This document shows, one piece after another, positions 42,594 to 51,468 of a stretch of DNA of 64,000 nt (position 1 is its first letter; the number at the start of each line of letters is the position of its first letter). The stretch is from contig NZ_CP082273.1 in NCBI RefSeq assembly GCF_019880385.1, positions 2,232,001-2,296,000 on the forward strand, given 5' to 3'. The translations under genes and the position numbers were made by a program. This DNA comes from Nocardioides coralli. Lineage in GTDB: Bacteria; Actinomycetota; Actinomycetes; Propionibacteriales; Nocardioidaceae. The notes under the pieces are model-generated. The model had not been told where the DNA came from and searched no databases. It worked only from the letters and a program-made list of their open reading frames with translations.

Positions 42594-43775
42594 TCAGAGC
42601 GCCGACTTCTCGGCGTACTCCGAGAAGGGGGCGTTCCAGTCGCCGTAGCCGTTGTAGAGCGTCATCCGCCGGTCGGACCCGGTCACCTCGACGACGTCGC
42701 CGCGCTTGCTCACCCCGAAGATCCACGCCGCGTCCGCCACGCTCATGCCGACGCAGCCGTGGGAGACGTTGGCGCTCCCCTGGGCCCCGGCGGACCACGG
42801 GGCGGCGTGGAGGAACTCGCCGGAGTGTGTCACCCGCATGGCGTACTTCACGTTCGCCAGGTCGTAGTGCTCCGGGTCGTCACGGTCGACCCCGATCGTC
42901 TCGGCGTTCATCCGCTTGCGCTCGAACTTCTCCATGATGACCTTGGTGCCCGAACGCGTCTCCCACCCGGGCTTGCCGGCGGAGATCGGGATCGTCCGTG
43001 CCAGCTCGCCGTTGACGAACACCCGCATCCGGTGGGCGGCCACGTCGACCTTGCTCACCACCGCGTCGCCGATCTCGAACTCGACGTGCCGGTCCTCCTG
43101 GCCGTAGATGCCGTTGCCGGCGTCGACGCTGTTGATCGCCAGGTCGACGCTCACCTCCGTGCCGGGGCGCCAGTAGCTGCGGGGCCGCCAGTGCGCCTCG
43201 CGGTCGTCCACCCAGTGCCAGGTGCCGGGCTGGCGCGGCGTGCTGGTGACCGACATGTGGCGCTGCATGGAGGCACGGTCGGTGACGGGGACGTCGAAGG
43301 TGACGATCACCGGCATGCCGACCCCGACCGTCTCCCCGTCCAGGGGCGCGACCGCGGCGAACGTCTGCTCGTCGAGGGTCAGGTCCTCGGTCGTGAACGC
43401 GGTGGTGCGGACGACACGCTGCCCGTCGGCGTGCTGGGCCACGGACCGCACCCGGTAGCGGGTGCCGGGCTCGAGCCGCTCGGTGGCACGCCAGCTGCGG
43501 CCGTCCGCCGCGACGTCACCGGCCAGCCGGCCGGCCTCCGAGCGCACGTCCACCGAGCGGAGAGTGCCGTGCTCGGCGCGCACCCGCAGCATCGTGTCGA
43601 CCGCGACGGCCCGCTTGCCGACGTTGGTGGTCACGGTCACCGGCTCCGCGGCCGGAGCCTTCTCCCCGGGCTCGTCGGCTCTCGGTCGTTCGTCGGAGGA
43701 TCCGGACGTGCACCCGGCCAGGGCAGGGCTGGCGAGGAGCAGGACGGCAGCGGCGAGCGTGCTGCGGCGTGGCAT
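42594..43775 (-). CDS. L,D-transpeptidase lipoprotein with Ig-like domains
   Basis: This 393-residue lipoprotein has a lipobox LAGC (Cys21), a Ser/Pro/Glu-rich linker, two beta-sandwich (Big/Ig-like) domains (about 45-140 and 145-255) and a C-terminal YkuD catalytic domain with the His site FLHAAPWSAG and the Cys-containing SHGCVGMS. It should form 3-3 cross-links in peptidoglycan and is the Ldt class inhibited by carbapenems. A GGGGAG site precedes the ATG, and TACCCT (minus, 43818-43823) is a candidate -10. It is between ctaF and terC on the same strand. Confidence 0.94.
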   Translation of the reverse strand: MPRRSTLAAAVLLLASPALAGCTSGSSDERPRADEPGEKAPAAEPVTVTTNVGKRAVAVDTMLRVRAEHGTLRSVDVRSEAGRLAGDVAADGRSWRATERLEPGTRYRVRSVAQHADGQRVVRTTAFTTEDLTLDEQTFAAVAPLDGETVGVGMPVIVTFDVPVTDRASMQRHMSVTSTPRQPGTWHWVDDREAHWRPRSYWRPGTEVSVDLAINSVDAGNGIYGQEDRHVEFEIGDAVVSKVDVAAHRMRVFVNGELARTIPISAGKPGWETRSGTKVIMEKFERKRMNAETIGVDRDDPEHYDLANVKYAMRVTHSGEFLHAAPWSAGAQGSANVSHGCVGMSVADAAWIFGVSKRGDVVEVTGSDRRMTLYNGYGDWNAPFSEYAEKSAL

Positions 43776-43874
43776 GTGAGGGCACTCCCCGGTACGACGG
43801 GTTCAGGGGTCGTCGTCAGGGTAAGGGCGGGCCGGTGAGGACGAGCAATCGCGACCGCCGCTCACCGGTCGGGC

Positions 43875-44273
43875 TCAGTGAGCGTGCTCCCCGCGGTAGT
43901 ACTCGAAGATCAGGCCGGACAGCGCGACGGCGCCGAGCGCGCCTCCGATGATGAACAGCCACCACGCCGCCATCGCGACGCCGTAGACCATCACCGCGAG
44001 GGTGAGCGCGCACCACAGCGGCCACCACGAGTACGGCGGGAAGAACCCGAGCTCACCGGCACCGTCGGCGATCTCGGCGTTCTTGCGGTCCTCCGGCCGC
44101 GGATCCATGCGTGCGGCGTGGAACCCGAGGTAGAGGGTGATCATGGCGGCCAGCAGCGTGGTCATGACCAGCGCGGAGGTTCCGGTCCAGTCGTTGCTCA
44201 TGAACCAGTAGAGCGGGCTGACCAGCACGAAGAACACCGTGGTCATGCCGAAGATCCAGGCCTCAGCCCTCAT
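43875..44273 (-). CDS. ctaF: Cytochrome c oxidase subunit IV, actinobacterial
   Basis: This 132-residue protein has four membrane segments ([74 protein letters not shown]) and matches the actinobacterial subunit IV (CtaF), which stabilises the aa3 oxidase. Its ATG overlaps the ctaD stop by 4 bp (44270-44273), so ctaC-ctaD-ctaF form a translationally coupled operon. About 100 bp separate it from the next gene. Confidence 0.95.
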   Translation of the reverse strand: MRAEAWIFGMTTVFFVLVSPLYWFMSNDWTGTSALVMTTLLAAMITLYLGFHAARMDPRPEDRKNAEIADGAGELGFFPPYSWWPLWCALTLAVMVYGVAMAAWWLFIIGGALGAVALSGLIFEYYRGEHAH

Positions 44274-46009
44274 CGGGTCTCCCCCTCGTCCTTGCCCAGC
44301 ATCTGCTCTCGTCCCTCCACGTCCGGCGCGTCGGCCGGCCTGCCCTCACGCTCCGCCTCGTTCTGCTCCAGCTCGAGTGCCGCGACCTCGGGGTGGTGCA
44401 GGTCGAAAGCCGGCGACTCCGACCGGATCCGCGGGATGGTCACGAAGTTGTGGCGCGGCGGCGGGCTGCTCGTGGCCCACTCCAGCGAGCGGCCCCAACC
44501 CCAGGGGTCGTCGGCCTCGACCAGCGGACCCCGCGCCGAGACGTAGAGGTTGTAGAAGAACGGGATCATCGACAGGCTCAGCACGAACGCGCCCACGGTC
44601 GAGACCTGGTTGAGGAAGGTGAAACCGTCCTCGGGCAGGTAGTCGGCGTAGCGGCGCGGCATGCCCTCGACGCCCAGCCAGTGCTGCACGAGGAACGTGG
44701 TGTGGAAGCCCACGAAGAGCAGCCAGAAGTGGGCCTTGCCCAGCCGCTCGTCGAGCATCCGCCCCGTCATCTTGGGCCACCAGAAGTAGAAGCCGGCGAA
44801 CATCGCGAACACCACGGTGCCGAACACGACGTAGTGGAAGTGGGCCACCACGAAGTAGGAGTCGGACACGTGGAAGTCCAGCGGCGGGCTGGCCAGGATG
44901 ATGCCGGTGAGGCCACCGAACAGGAAGGTCGTGAGGAAGCCGATCGACCACAGCATCGGGGTGTCGAAGGACAGCGAGCCGCCCCACATCGTGCCGATCC
45001 AGTTGAAGAACTTCACGCCGGTCGGCACCGCGATGAGGAACGTCATGCCGGAGAAGAACGGCAGGTTCACTGCGCCGGTGACGAACATGTGGTGGGCCCA
45101 CACCGCTGCCGAGAGGATCGCGATGCCGAGCGTCGCGCCGACGAGGCCGACGTAGCCGAAGATCGGCTTGCGGCTGAAGACCGGCAGGATCTCGGTGATG
45201 ATGCCGAAGAACGGCAACGCGATGATGTAGACCTCGGGATGGCCGAAGAACCAGAACAGGTGCTGCCACAGGATCGGCCCGCCGTGGGCCGGGTCGAACA
45301 CGTGGGCCCCGAGCAGTCGGTCGGCCTCCAGCGAGAGCAGCGCGCCGGCCAGGATCGGGAAGGCGATCAGCACCAGGATCGAGGTGATGAGCGTGTTCCA
45401 CACGAAGATCGGCATCCGGAACATGGTCATGCCGGGCGCGCGCATGCAGATGATGGTCGTGATGAAGTTGACCGCGCCGAGGATGGTGCCGAGTCCCGCC
45501 AGCCACAGGCCCATGATCCACAGGTCACCGCCCACGCCGGGCGACCGGACGGCGTCCGACAGCGGCGTGTAGGCGAACCAGCCGAACGACGCGGCGCCGG
45601 TCGGGGTCAGGAAGCCGGAGGCGGCGATCAGGCTGCCGAACAGGAACAGCCAGTAGCTGAGCATGTTGAGCCGCGGGAACGCGACGTCGGGAGAGCCGAT
45701 CTGCAGCGGCATGATCACGTTGGCGAACCCGAAGAAGAGCGGGGTCGCGAACAGCAGCAGCATGATCGTGCCGTGCATGGTGAAGAGCTGGTTGTAGAGC
45801 TCGTCGTTGACGACCTGCTGACCGGGGTTGGCGAGCTCTGCGCGGATCAGCAGCGCCATGACACCGCCGATGAGGAACCACGCGAAGGAGGTGCCGAGGT
45901 AGAGCTTGCCGATCAGCTTGTGGTCGGTCGTGGTCATCACCCGCGCGAGCTGCTGGCCGAGAGACCTGCGGGGCTGCTGCGTGGTGGGCTGCGCTGCTGT
46001 GGCGGTCAC
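44270..46009 (-). CDS. ctaD: Cytochrome c oxidase subunit I
   Basis: This 579-residue subunit has twelve membrane segments. Haem and copper ligands are visible: [15 protein letters not shown] (haem a His), [17 protein letters not shown] (CuB His with the Tyr cross-link), WAHHMFVTG (CuB pair) and [14 protein letters not shown] (haem a3/a). Proton-pathway residues are in place, including the Glu of GHPEVY. GTG at 46009 overlaps the ctaC stop (GTGA). In this genome all of ctaC, D and F lie together, unlike mycobacteria where ctaD is elsewhere. Confidence 0.97.
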   Translation of the reverse strand: MTATAAQPTTQQPRRSLGQQLARVMTTTDHKLIGKLYLGTSFAWFLIGGVMALLIRAELANPGQQVVNDELYNQLFTMHGTIMLLLFATPLFFGFANVIMPLQIGSPDVAFPRLNMLSYWLFLFGSLIAASGFLTPTGAASFGWFAYTPLSDAVRSPGVGGDLWIMGLWLAGLGTILGAVNFITTIICMRAPGMTMFRMPIFVWNTLITSILVLIAFPILAGALLSLEADRLLGAHVFDPAHGGPILWQHLFWFFGHPEVYIIALPFFGIITEILPVFSRKPIFGYVGLVGATLGIAILSAAVWAHHMFVTGAVNLPFFSGMTFLIAVPTGVKFFNWIGTMWGGSLSFDTPMLWSIGFLTTFLFGGLTGIILASPPLDFHVSDSYFVVAHFHYVVFGTVVFAMFAGFYFWWPKMTGRMLDERLGKAHFWLLFVGFHTTFLVQHWLGVEGMPRRYADYLPEDGFTFLNQVSTVGAFVLSLSMIPFFYNLYVSARGPLVEADDPWGWGRSLEWATSSPPPRHNFVTIPRIRSESPAFDLHHPEVAALELEQNEAEREGRPADAPDVEGREQMLGKDEGETR

Positions 46010-46869
46010 TCCGCCTCCTCCTCGTCATCGAGTCCGGCCTGCTCGCGGACGTAGTCGCCACCGAGCAGCGGCTCATCGGACGTGTTGCCCTGGTTCTCGA
46101 GCTCCTGCAGGTGCTCCTCGAACTCCTCGGGGCTCACCACCTCGACCTCGAAGAGCATCCGCGAGTGGTAGGTGCCGCAGAGCTCGTAGCACTTGCCGAG
46201 GAAGGTGCCCTCGGTGTCGGGGGTGACCTCGTAGCTGTTGACCCGGCCCGGGATGACGTCCATCTTCATCAGGAAGCCGGGGACGCCGAAGGAGTGGATG
46301 ACGTCGGGCGAGTGCAGGTTGAACTGGGTGGTCTCCCCGACCGGCAGCACGAGGGTGGGGATGTTGCCGCCCGCTCCCACGGTGTAGACGACGGGGCCGT
46401 CCTCGCTGCCGTCGAGCCGGTAGTTGAAGGTCCAGCTCCACTGCTGCCCCACGACCTCGATCGTGTGGTCCTGCTCGGTGTCGTCCAGCACGGCGTTCTG
46501 CACGTTGACCGTGTGGTAGAAGAACACGATCACCATGATGATCGGCGCCACCGTGTAGAAGATCTCCAGCGGCAGGTTGTAGCGCGTCTGCACCGGGACC
46601 TCGTCGGCGTGCTTGCGTCGGTAGCGCACGACGACCCAGCCGATCAGGCCCCACACGACGACACCGGTCGCCAGCGCAGCGATCCAGGCGTAGCGCCAGA
46701 GGTAGAAGATGTGGTCGGCCTGCTCGGTGGCCGGGTCCGGCATCGCCAGGTTGCGCCACTCCTGCTGCGTCTGGGCCGAGCACCCGCCCAGGAACACGAG
46801 TGCACCGAGACCGAAAACCACGGCAACGCGACGAAGCGCCGCCGGGCGCCGCTGGAGTTGCTGACCCAC
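46006..46869 (-). CDS. ctaC: Cytochrome c oxidase subunit II
   Basis: This 287-residue protein has a lipobox-like FLGGC near residue 30, two membrane helices (about 60-85 and 105-125) and a cupredoxin domain with the CuA ligands in [12 protein letters not shown] and an upstream His ([10 protein letters not shown]). It accepts electrons from QcrC. The acidic C-terminal tail (LDDEEEAE) follows. A hairpin GAACGA-AAGGC-TCGTTC lies directly before the GTG at 46869 with the ribosome-binding AAGG in its loop. It is the first gene of the ctaCDF operon. Confidence 0.96.
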   Translation of the reverse strand: MGQQLQRRPAALRRVAVVFGLGALVFLGGCSAQTQQEWRNLAMPDPATEQADHIFYLWRYAWIAALATGVVVWGLIGWVVVRYRRKHADEVPVQTRYNLPLEIFYTVAPIIMVIVFFYHTVNVQNAVLDDTEQDHTIEVVGQQWSWTFNYRLDGSEDGPVVYTVGAGGNIPTLVLPVGETTQFNLHSPDVIHSFGVPGFLMKMDVIPGRVNSYEVTPDTEGTFLGKCYELCGTYHSRMLFEVEVVSPEEFEEHLQELENQGNTSDEPLLGGDYVREQAGLDDEEEAE

Positions 46870-46907
46870 GAACGAGCCTTTCGTTCACGCAGACACGGAC
46901 GACGGTC

Positions 46908-46956
46908 AGACTATCGGATGGGACCACCGTGGACGCGGTGGGGCACGGAGTACGTT
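46908..46956. promoter_or_regulatory. Divergent promoters of ctaC and the cysteine desulfurase-like gene
   Basis: TAGTCT (minus, 46908-46913) would start the ctaC message about 30 nt before its GTG. TACGTT (plus, 46951-46956) ends 6 nt before the GTG at 46963, so that gene is probably leaderless. Confidence 0.45.
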
Positions 46957-46962
46957 GGCCCG

Positions 46963-48102
46963 GTGACGAACGCTCCGGCCGCGTCCGAGGACCCCGGCCG
47001 CGTCGAGCTCGACGCGGCCTCGTCCGAGCCGCTCCACCCGGCCGCACGCGAGGCGCTCGTCGCCGCTCTCGAGCAGGGGTACGCCGACCCCCGCCGCCTT
47101 CACCGTCCCGGCCGCAGCGCCCGGCTGATCCTCGACAACGCGCGCGCCGTCGTCGCCGAGGCGCTGGAGGTCCGACCCGACGAGGTCAGCTTCACCGCGT
47201 CCGGCACCGAGGCGGTCCACCGCGGCCTCCTCGGCCTGCTGCGCGGATCACGGCGCGGCTCACGCGTCGTCCACCCCGCGGTCGAGCACGCGGCGGTGCG
47301 TCACGCGGCCGCCTGGGGTGGTGAACCGGTCGAGGTCTCGGTGGACGAGTGGGGGCGGGTCGACGCGGCCGAGCTGGCCGCGGCGGCGAGCCACCCCGAG
47401 ACCGCCGTGGTCGCGCTGCAGGTCGCCAACCACGAGGTGGGCACGGTGCAGCCGGTCGACCGGGTCGAGCTGCCGGACGGCGTACCCCTCTTCACGGATG
47501 CCTGCGCCGCGATGGGCCGTCTGACACTGCCTGCCGGCTGGGACGCCGCCGCCGGGTCCGCACACAAGTGGGGTGGGCCGGCGGGTGTCGGTGTGCTCCT
47601 GGTCCGCAAGGGCGCCCGGTGGCGCAACCCCTTCCCGGGTGACGACCGGGTCGACGAGCGGACGTCCGGTTTCGAGAACGTGCCCGCGGCCCTGGCCGCC
47701 GCCGCGGCCCTGCAGGCCGTCGTCGCGGAGCGCGAGGCGGTGGCGTCGCGGCAGCGGGCCCTGGTCGACCGGATCCGCTCCGCGGCAGCAGCGATCCCCG
47801 ACGTGGAGGTGGTGGGGGACCCGGTGGACCGGCTCCCCCACCTGGTCACCTTCTCCTGCCTCTACGTCGACGGTGAGGCGCTGGTGCACGCGCTGGACCG
47901 GCGCGGTTTCGGGGTGGCCAGCGGCTCGGCCTGTGCCGCCTCCTCGCTCGAGCCCTCGGCCGTGCTCGCCGCGATGGGGGTGCTCACGCACGGCAACGTC
48001 CGGCTCTCGCTCGCGCGCGACACCACCGAGGCCGACGTGGAGCGCCTGCTCGCGGTGCTGCCGGGGATCGTCGCGGACCTCCGGGCGGAGGTGGGGCGGT
48101 GA
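46963..48102 (+). CDS. Cysteine desulfurase-like aminotransferase class V
   Basis: This 379-residue PLP enzyme has VSFTASGTEAVHRGLLGLL, a Lys in GSAHKWGGPAGVG (Schiff base) and a Cys in GVASGSACAASSLEPS (persulfide site), so it fits the NifS/IscS cysteine desulfurase type. The sequence before the first motif is short and the DNA immediately downstream encodes TusA, which can accept the persulfide. Together they could supply sulfur for tRNA thiolation or molybdenum cofactor. GTG at 46963 follows TACGTT by 6 nt. It is divergent from ctaC, so a link to metal-centre assembly is possible but not shown. Confidence 0.88.
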   Translation: MTNAPAASEDPGRVELDAASSEPLHPAAREALVAALEQGYADPRRLHRPGRSARLILDNARAVVAEALEVRPDEVSFTASGTEAVHRGLLGLLRGSRRGSRVVHPAVEHAAVRHAAAWGGEPVEVSVDEWGRVDAAELAAAASHPETAVVALQVANHEVGTVQPVDRVELPDGVPLFTDACAAMGRLTLPAGWDAAAGSAHKWGGPAGVGVLLVRKGARWRNPFPGDDRVDERTSGFENVPAALAAAAALQAVVAEREAVASRQRALVDRIRSAAAAIPDVEVVGDPVDRLPHLVTFSCLYVDGEALVHALDRRGFGVASGSACAASSLEPSAVLAAMGVLTHGNVRLSLARDTTEADVERLLAVLPGIVADLRAEVGR

Positions 48103-48332
48103 GCGTCGACCTGGAGCTGGACTGCCGGGGCCAGCGCTGCCCGATGCCGGTGATCGAGCTGGGCAGGCGGATCGAGGACGTCGACGTGGGGCAGACGGTG
48201 GGAGTCGTCACCGAGGACGTGGCTGCCCGTCACGACGTACCCGCCTGGTGCCGGATGCGCCGGCAGGAGTGGGTCGGCGAGGATGCTGCCGACGACGGGG
48301 TACCGAGGTTCGTGGTGCGGCGGCTCGCCTGA
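48099..48332 (+). CDS. TusA-family sulfurtransferase
   Basis: This 77-residue protein has the TusA signature LDCRGQRCPMPVIEL, with the persulfide-accepting Cys in the CPxP motif (Cys14), then a beta-alpha-beta core (QTVGVVTEDVAARHDVPAWCRM). TusA takes sulfur from a cysteine desulfurase and passes it on. Its GTG overlaps the desulfurase stop by 4 bp (48099-48102), which supports direct partnership. It converges closely on the adenosine kinase gene. Confidence 0.93.
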   Translation: MSVDLELDCRGQRCPMPVIELGRRIEDVDVGQTVGVVTEDVAARHDVPAWCRMRRQEWVGEDAADDGVPRFVVRRLA

Positions 48333-48336
48333 CGCC

Positions 48337-49323
48337 TCAGGGACGGAAGGTCTCGATGCGCTCGGCGATGTCCTTCGTCGCCTCCGGGCCGTACGCCGCC
48401 TCGCAGCGCGCGAGGAAGCCGGACCGCGACAGGGTGTACTCCTGGGTCCCGATCTGCTCGACGACGTAGACCGCCAGCAGGCAGCCGAGCTGCGCCGCGC
48501 GCTCCAGGGACAGCTCCCAGGTGAGCCCCGCCAAGAAACCGGCCCGGAAGGCGTCGCCGACGCCGGTGGGCTCCGCCTTGCGCTCGGCCGGCACCGCCGC
48601 GACCTCGATCGGCTCCTCGCCGGCGCGCTCGATGCGCACCCCGGTGGCGCCGAGGGTGACGACCCAGGTGCCCACCCGCGAGAGGACCTCCTCGTGGCTC
48701 CAGCCGGTCTTCTGCCGGATCAGCGACGACTCGTACTCGTTGGAGATCAGCAGGTCGGCGCCGTCGACCAGGGGCCGGATCAGGTCGCCGTCGCCGAAGG
48801 CCAGCTGCTGGCTCGGGTCGGAGATGAACCGGTAGCCCCGCTGCCGGCACTCGTCGGTGTGGCGGAGCATCGCCTCCGGGTCGTCCGGCGCCACCAGCAC
48901 GTAGTCGGGGTCGCCCACGCGGTCGGCGATCGGCTTGAGCTCGATCTCGCGTGCCTCGCTCATCGCCCCCGGGTAGAAGCTCGCGATCTGCGCGTCGGCG
49001 TCGTCCGTGGTGCAGACGAAGCGCGCCGTGTGCCGGGTCTCCGAGACGTGGACGGAGCCGCAGTCGACGTGGTGGCGCTCGAGCCAGGCGCGGTAGTCCC
49101 CGAAGTCCTCACCGACGGCACCCACGAGGACCGGCGCCAGGCCCAGGTTGCCGAGGCCGAAGCAGATGTTGGCTGCGCAGCCACCCCGACGGACGTCGAG
49201 GTCGTCGACGAGGAAGGAGACGGAGAGCTTGTCGAGCTGGTCGACCACCAGCGAGTCCGAGAACTTTCCGGGGAAGCTCATCAGGTGGTCGGTCGCGATG
49301 GAGCCGCAGATCAGCAGGGACAC
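48337..49323 (-). CDS. PfkB family kinase, probable adenosine kinase
   Basis: This 328-residue ribokinase-type enzyme has LLICGSIATDHLMSFPGKF, the sugar-binding GGCAANICFGLG, and the anion-hole/catalytic motif PTGVGDAFRAGFLAG with its Asp. The segment TDHLMSF and overall length match the actinobacterial adenosine kinase (Rv2202c in M. tuberculosis), found next to ctaC and the IscA-like gene there as well. It would phosphorylate adenosine to AMP; ribokinase-like activity cannot be excluded. GTG at 49323 is supported by TAGTGT 8 nt upstream; other in-frame starts (49335, 49530) are less likely. Confidence 0.85.
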   Translation of the reverse strand: MSLLICGSIATDHLMSFPGKFSDSLVVDQLDKLSVSFLVDDLDVRRGGCAANICFGLGNLGLAPVLVGAVGEDFGDYRAWLERHHVDCGSVHVSETRHTARFVCTTDDADAQIASFYPGAMSEAREIELKPIADRVGDPDYVLVAPDDPEAMLRHTDECRQRGYRFISDPSQQLAFGDGDLIRPLVDGADLLISNEYESSLIRQKTGWSHEEVLSRVGTWVVTLGATGVRIERAGEEPIEVAAVPAERKAEPTGVGDAFRAGFLAGLTWELSLERAAQLGCLLAVYVVEQIGTQEYTLSRSGFLARCEAAYGPEATKDIAERIETFRP

Positions 49324-49331
49324 GACACGGA

Positions 49332-49380
49332 ACACTACCTCCGGGTACGGCTGGGGATACCCCACGGTAGCCACTAGCGT
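49332..49380. promoter_or_regulatory. Divergent leaderless promoters, adenosine kinase / small protein
   Basis: TAGTGT (minus, 49332-49337) lies 8 nt before the kinase GTG. TAGCGT (plus, 49375-49380) lies 7 nt before the ATG at 49388. The 37-bp spacing means their upstream regions overlap. Confidence 0.45.
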
Positions 49381-49387
49381 CCCGCAC

Positions 49388-49630
49388 ATGAGCCCGCACA
49401 ACCCGACCAGCCGTCCGGCGTACGACGACTTCGCCACGCCGCAGGAGATGCGCGCCGACTGCGTGCAGGTCGGCGAGAACATGCGGCTGCGGAAGGCCGC
49501 CCGGCGCGCCGTCGAGGCCCCGCCGAGCATCCACTTCGACGACTACCCGCGCGAGGTCCGCAAGCGCGACGTCAGCATCGACGAGGCGACGGCGCGGCTC
49601 GCCGACGCGCTGCACCTGCACCTGGACTGA
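49388..49630 (+). CDS. Small conserved-looking protein of unknown function
   Basis: This 80-residue soluble protein is rich in charged residues, with a central basic segment (GENMRLRKAARRAVEAPPS) and a C-terminal helix (IDEATARLADALHLHLD). No membrane helix, signal peptide or known motif is seen. The reading frame shows normal codon bias and the ATG has TAGCGT 7 nt upstream, so it is probably real. It stands alone, divergent from the adenosine kinase gene and followed by the dispersed-repeat pair. Confidence 0.6.
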   Translation: MSPHNPTSRPAYDDFATPQEMRADCVQVGENMRLRKAARRAVEAPPSIHFDDYPREVRKRDVSIDEATARLADALHLHLD

Positions 49631-49661
49631 TCGCAGCCGCGCCAGCGGATGCGATCGTCGG

Positions 49662-49717
49662 TGGTTGAGCAGCGACCACGGCTGAGGCACGAAGCCGCGA
49701 CGGAGCGTGTCGAAACC
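49662..49717 (+). repeat. Dispersed repeat, arm 1 (GGTTGAGC...CGAAACC)
   Basis: This 56-bp element begins GGTTGAGCAGCG and ends GTGTCGAAACC. An inverted relative is at 49805-49858. The ends are conserved and the middle is diverged; such palindromic intergenic repeats are common in Nocardioides. It lies after the small-protein gene and before a terminator hairpin. Confidence 0.7.
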
Positions 49718-49748
49718 TCGTAGGCGTCCCGCCCAGCCCGACCAACGA

Positions 49749-49779
49749 CGAAGCCCCCACCGCGTCGGTGGGGGCTTCG
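49749..49779. terminator. Bidirectional terminator hairpin inside the repeat pair
   Basis: A perfect 14-bp stem CGAAGCCCCCACCG pairing with CGGTGGGGGCTTCG closes a 3-nt loop, CGT. It serves the small-protein gene on the plus strand and erpA on the minus strand. TTGCTTTGGT follows on the plus strand but is not a true T tract. Confidence 0.8.
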
Positions 49780-49804
49780 CTTGCTTTGGTCTGTCTGCTT
49801 GCGG

Positions 49805-49858
49805 GGTTTCGACGCGGCCATCGCGACCTCGTCCCTCGGTCGCGGGCCTTGCTCAACC
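49805..49858 (-). repeat. Dispersed repeat, arm 2 (inverted relative of arm 1)
   Basis: Read on the minus strand it starts GGTTGAGCAAGGCC and ends GCGTCGAAACC, the same ends as arm 1 with a different centre. The two arms face each other around the terminator hairpin. A short GAGCTTCGCAAGCTC hairpin follows at about 49872-49886. Confidence 0.7.
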
Positions 49859-49902
49859 TCGCCGCGTACCGGAGCTTCGCAAGCTCAGCTCCGACGCGAC
49901 GA

Positions 49903-50259
49903 CTAGTGGAACGAGTCGCCGCAGGCGCAGGAACCGGTCGCGTTGGGGTTGTCGATCGTGAAGCCCTGCTTCTCGATGGAGTCGACGAAGTCGATCATCG
50001 CGCCGTTGAGGTAGGGGACGCTCATCCGGTCGACGACGACGGTGACGCCGTCGAAGTCGGTGGTGACGTCGCCGTCGAGGGTGCGCTCGTCGAAGAAGAG
50101 CTGGTAGCGCAGCCCGGAGCATCCGCCCGGCTGCACGGAGATCCGCAGCTGGAGGTCGTCGCGACCCTCCTGCTCGAGAAGGCTCTTCACCTTGGCCGCC
50201 GCCACCGGGCTCAGGTTGATCTGATCGGTGCGGCGCTCGGTCTCGACCTGCTCGGTCAT
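49903..50259 (-). CDS. erpA: Iron-sulfur cluster insertion protein ErpA/IscA type
   Basis: This 118-residue A-type carrier has INLSPVAAAKVKSLLEQEG, the first Cys in QPGGCSGLRYQLFF and the C-terminal Cys pair in GSCACGDSF, three Cys in the usual IscA/ErpA spacing. It delivers [4Fe-4S] clusters to client enzymes; NadA coded at 52.8 kb is a likely client. ATG at 50259 is preferred because the longer in-frame option starts in the glycerate kinase leader. It lies downstream of glycerate kinase on the same strand, 91 bp away, with a GTCCGCGGAC palindrome in the gap. Confidence 0.93.
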   Translation of the reverse strand: MTEQVETERRTDQINLSPVAAAKVKSLLEQEGRDDLQLRISVQPGGCSGLRYQLFFDERTLDGDVTTDFDGVTVVVDRMSVPYLNGAMIDFVDSIEKQGFTIDNPNATGSCACGDSFH

Positions 50260-50350
50260 GTGTCTGGCTCCCTGGTGTTGCGGGCTGGTCCTCGGTCCCA
50301 AGTCTCTCACACGCGGTGGTATTCCCCGGTGTCCGCGGACAGCGGCCCGC

Positions 50351-51433
50351 CTAGTGGGACCAGGTGCGCGCCACGCGTTCGGCGAGGTCGGCGAGGGATC
50401 CCATGGGGTCGGCGAAGGCCCGCTCCTCCCCCACCACCTCCACCAGCGAGTACGCCGACTCGACCCCCAGGGCACGCATCTCCCGTGAACCCACGAGGAC
50501 CTGCCCCGCGAGCGCGACGCACGGTCGGAGCGCCGTACCGGCGACCTCGGCGACCCCGTAGGGCACCTTCCCCGACCGGCTGGAGAAGTCGAAGGCGCCC
50601 TCACCGGTGATCACCAGGTCTGCCTTGGCGGCCCGCTCCGCCAGCCGCACGGCGTCGGCGACCAGCTCGATGCCGGGTTCGCGCACCGCGCCGAGGAGGA
50701 GCAGGGCGTAGCCGATGCCACCGGCCGCACCCGCGCCCTTCTCGAGCGACAGGCGCCGGCCGGCGGCCGCGGCGAAGGACTCCAGCCAGCCGTCGACCTC
50801 GACGATGCGCTCCTCGGCGATCCCCTTCTGCGGGCCAAAGGTCTTGGTCGCCCCGAACATGCCGGTCAACGGGATGTCGACGTCCGTGGCCGCGACCAGC
50901 TCGACACCGGCGAGCGCCTCCCGGGCGGGCGCGAGGTCGACCTCGTGGATCGTGTCCAGGGCGATCGCCCCGGAGTCGAGGATGCCGTCGCTGGTGGCTC
51001 CCAGCGCGGCCAGCATCCCGGCGCCCCCGTCATTCGTCCCCGACCCGCCCAGCCCGACCACGACGCGGGACGCGCCGCTCTCCACGGCAGCCATCACCAG
51101 CTGGCCGACCCCGACGGTGCTGCCGAACTCGGCACCCCCGGTGATCAGGTGCAACCCGCACGCCTGGGCCGACTCCACGTAGGCCACGTCCTCGACGAAG
51201 AGCACCGAGGCGGGCACCTGCTCGCCGTGGGGCGCCTCGACGGTCGCGGCGAGCACCTCGCCGCCGAGCGCGGCGTGGATGACGTCGACGAAGCCCGGAC
51301 CGCCGTCCGACATCGGAGCGAGGTCGAGCTGGTCGTCGGGGGCATGGCGCCGCCACCCCGAGGCGATGGCCTCTGCGGCCTCGACCGCGGTGAGGGTCCC
51401 GGCGAACTTGTCGGGGGCGATCAGCACGCGCAT
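50351..51433 (-). CDS. Glycerate kinase (GlxK/GarK family)
   Basis: This 360-residue kinase follows the type II glycerate kinase pattern: VLIAPDKFAGTLTAVEAAEAIASGW at the start, PMSDGGPGFVDV, VGLGGSGTNDGGAGMLAALG and the late DLVITGEGAFDFSSRSGKVPYGVA. It converts D-glycerate to a phosphoglycerate with ATP; which carbon is phosphorylated is not clear from sequence. No other glycerate-pathway gene is adjacent. The position next to the IscA gene matches Rv2205c/Rv2204c of mycobacteria. It is divergent from the SRPBCC gene at 51469. Confidence 0.93.
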   Translation of the reverse strand: MRVLIAPDKFAGTLTAVEAAEAIASGWRRHAPDDQLDLAPMSDGGPGFVDVIHAALGGEVLAATVEAPHGEQVPASVLFVEDVAYVESAQACGLHLITGGAEFGSTVGVGQLVMAAVESGASRVVVGLGGSGTNDGGAGMLAALGATSDGILDSGAIALDTIHEVDLAPAREALAGVELVAATDVDIPLTGMFGATKTFGPQKGIAEERIVEVDGWLESFAAAAGRRLSLEKGAGAAGGIGYALLLLGAVREPGIELVADAVRLAERAAKADLVITGEGAFDFSSRSGKVPYGVAEVAGTALRPCVALAGQVLVGSREMRALGVESAYSLVEVVGEERAFADPMGSLADLAERVARTWSH

Positions 51434-51468
51434 GCCGACATCCTCGCCGACTGCGGCACGATGGCGGC

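Noticed and set aside
46111..48102. Cysteine desulfurase start far upstream within ctaC
   Set aside because: The extension is antisense to ctaC, which has intact CuA motifs; the GTG at 46963 has a well-placed TACGTT.
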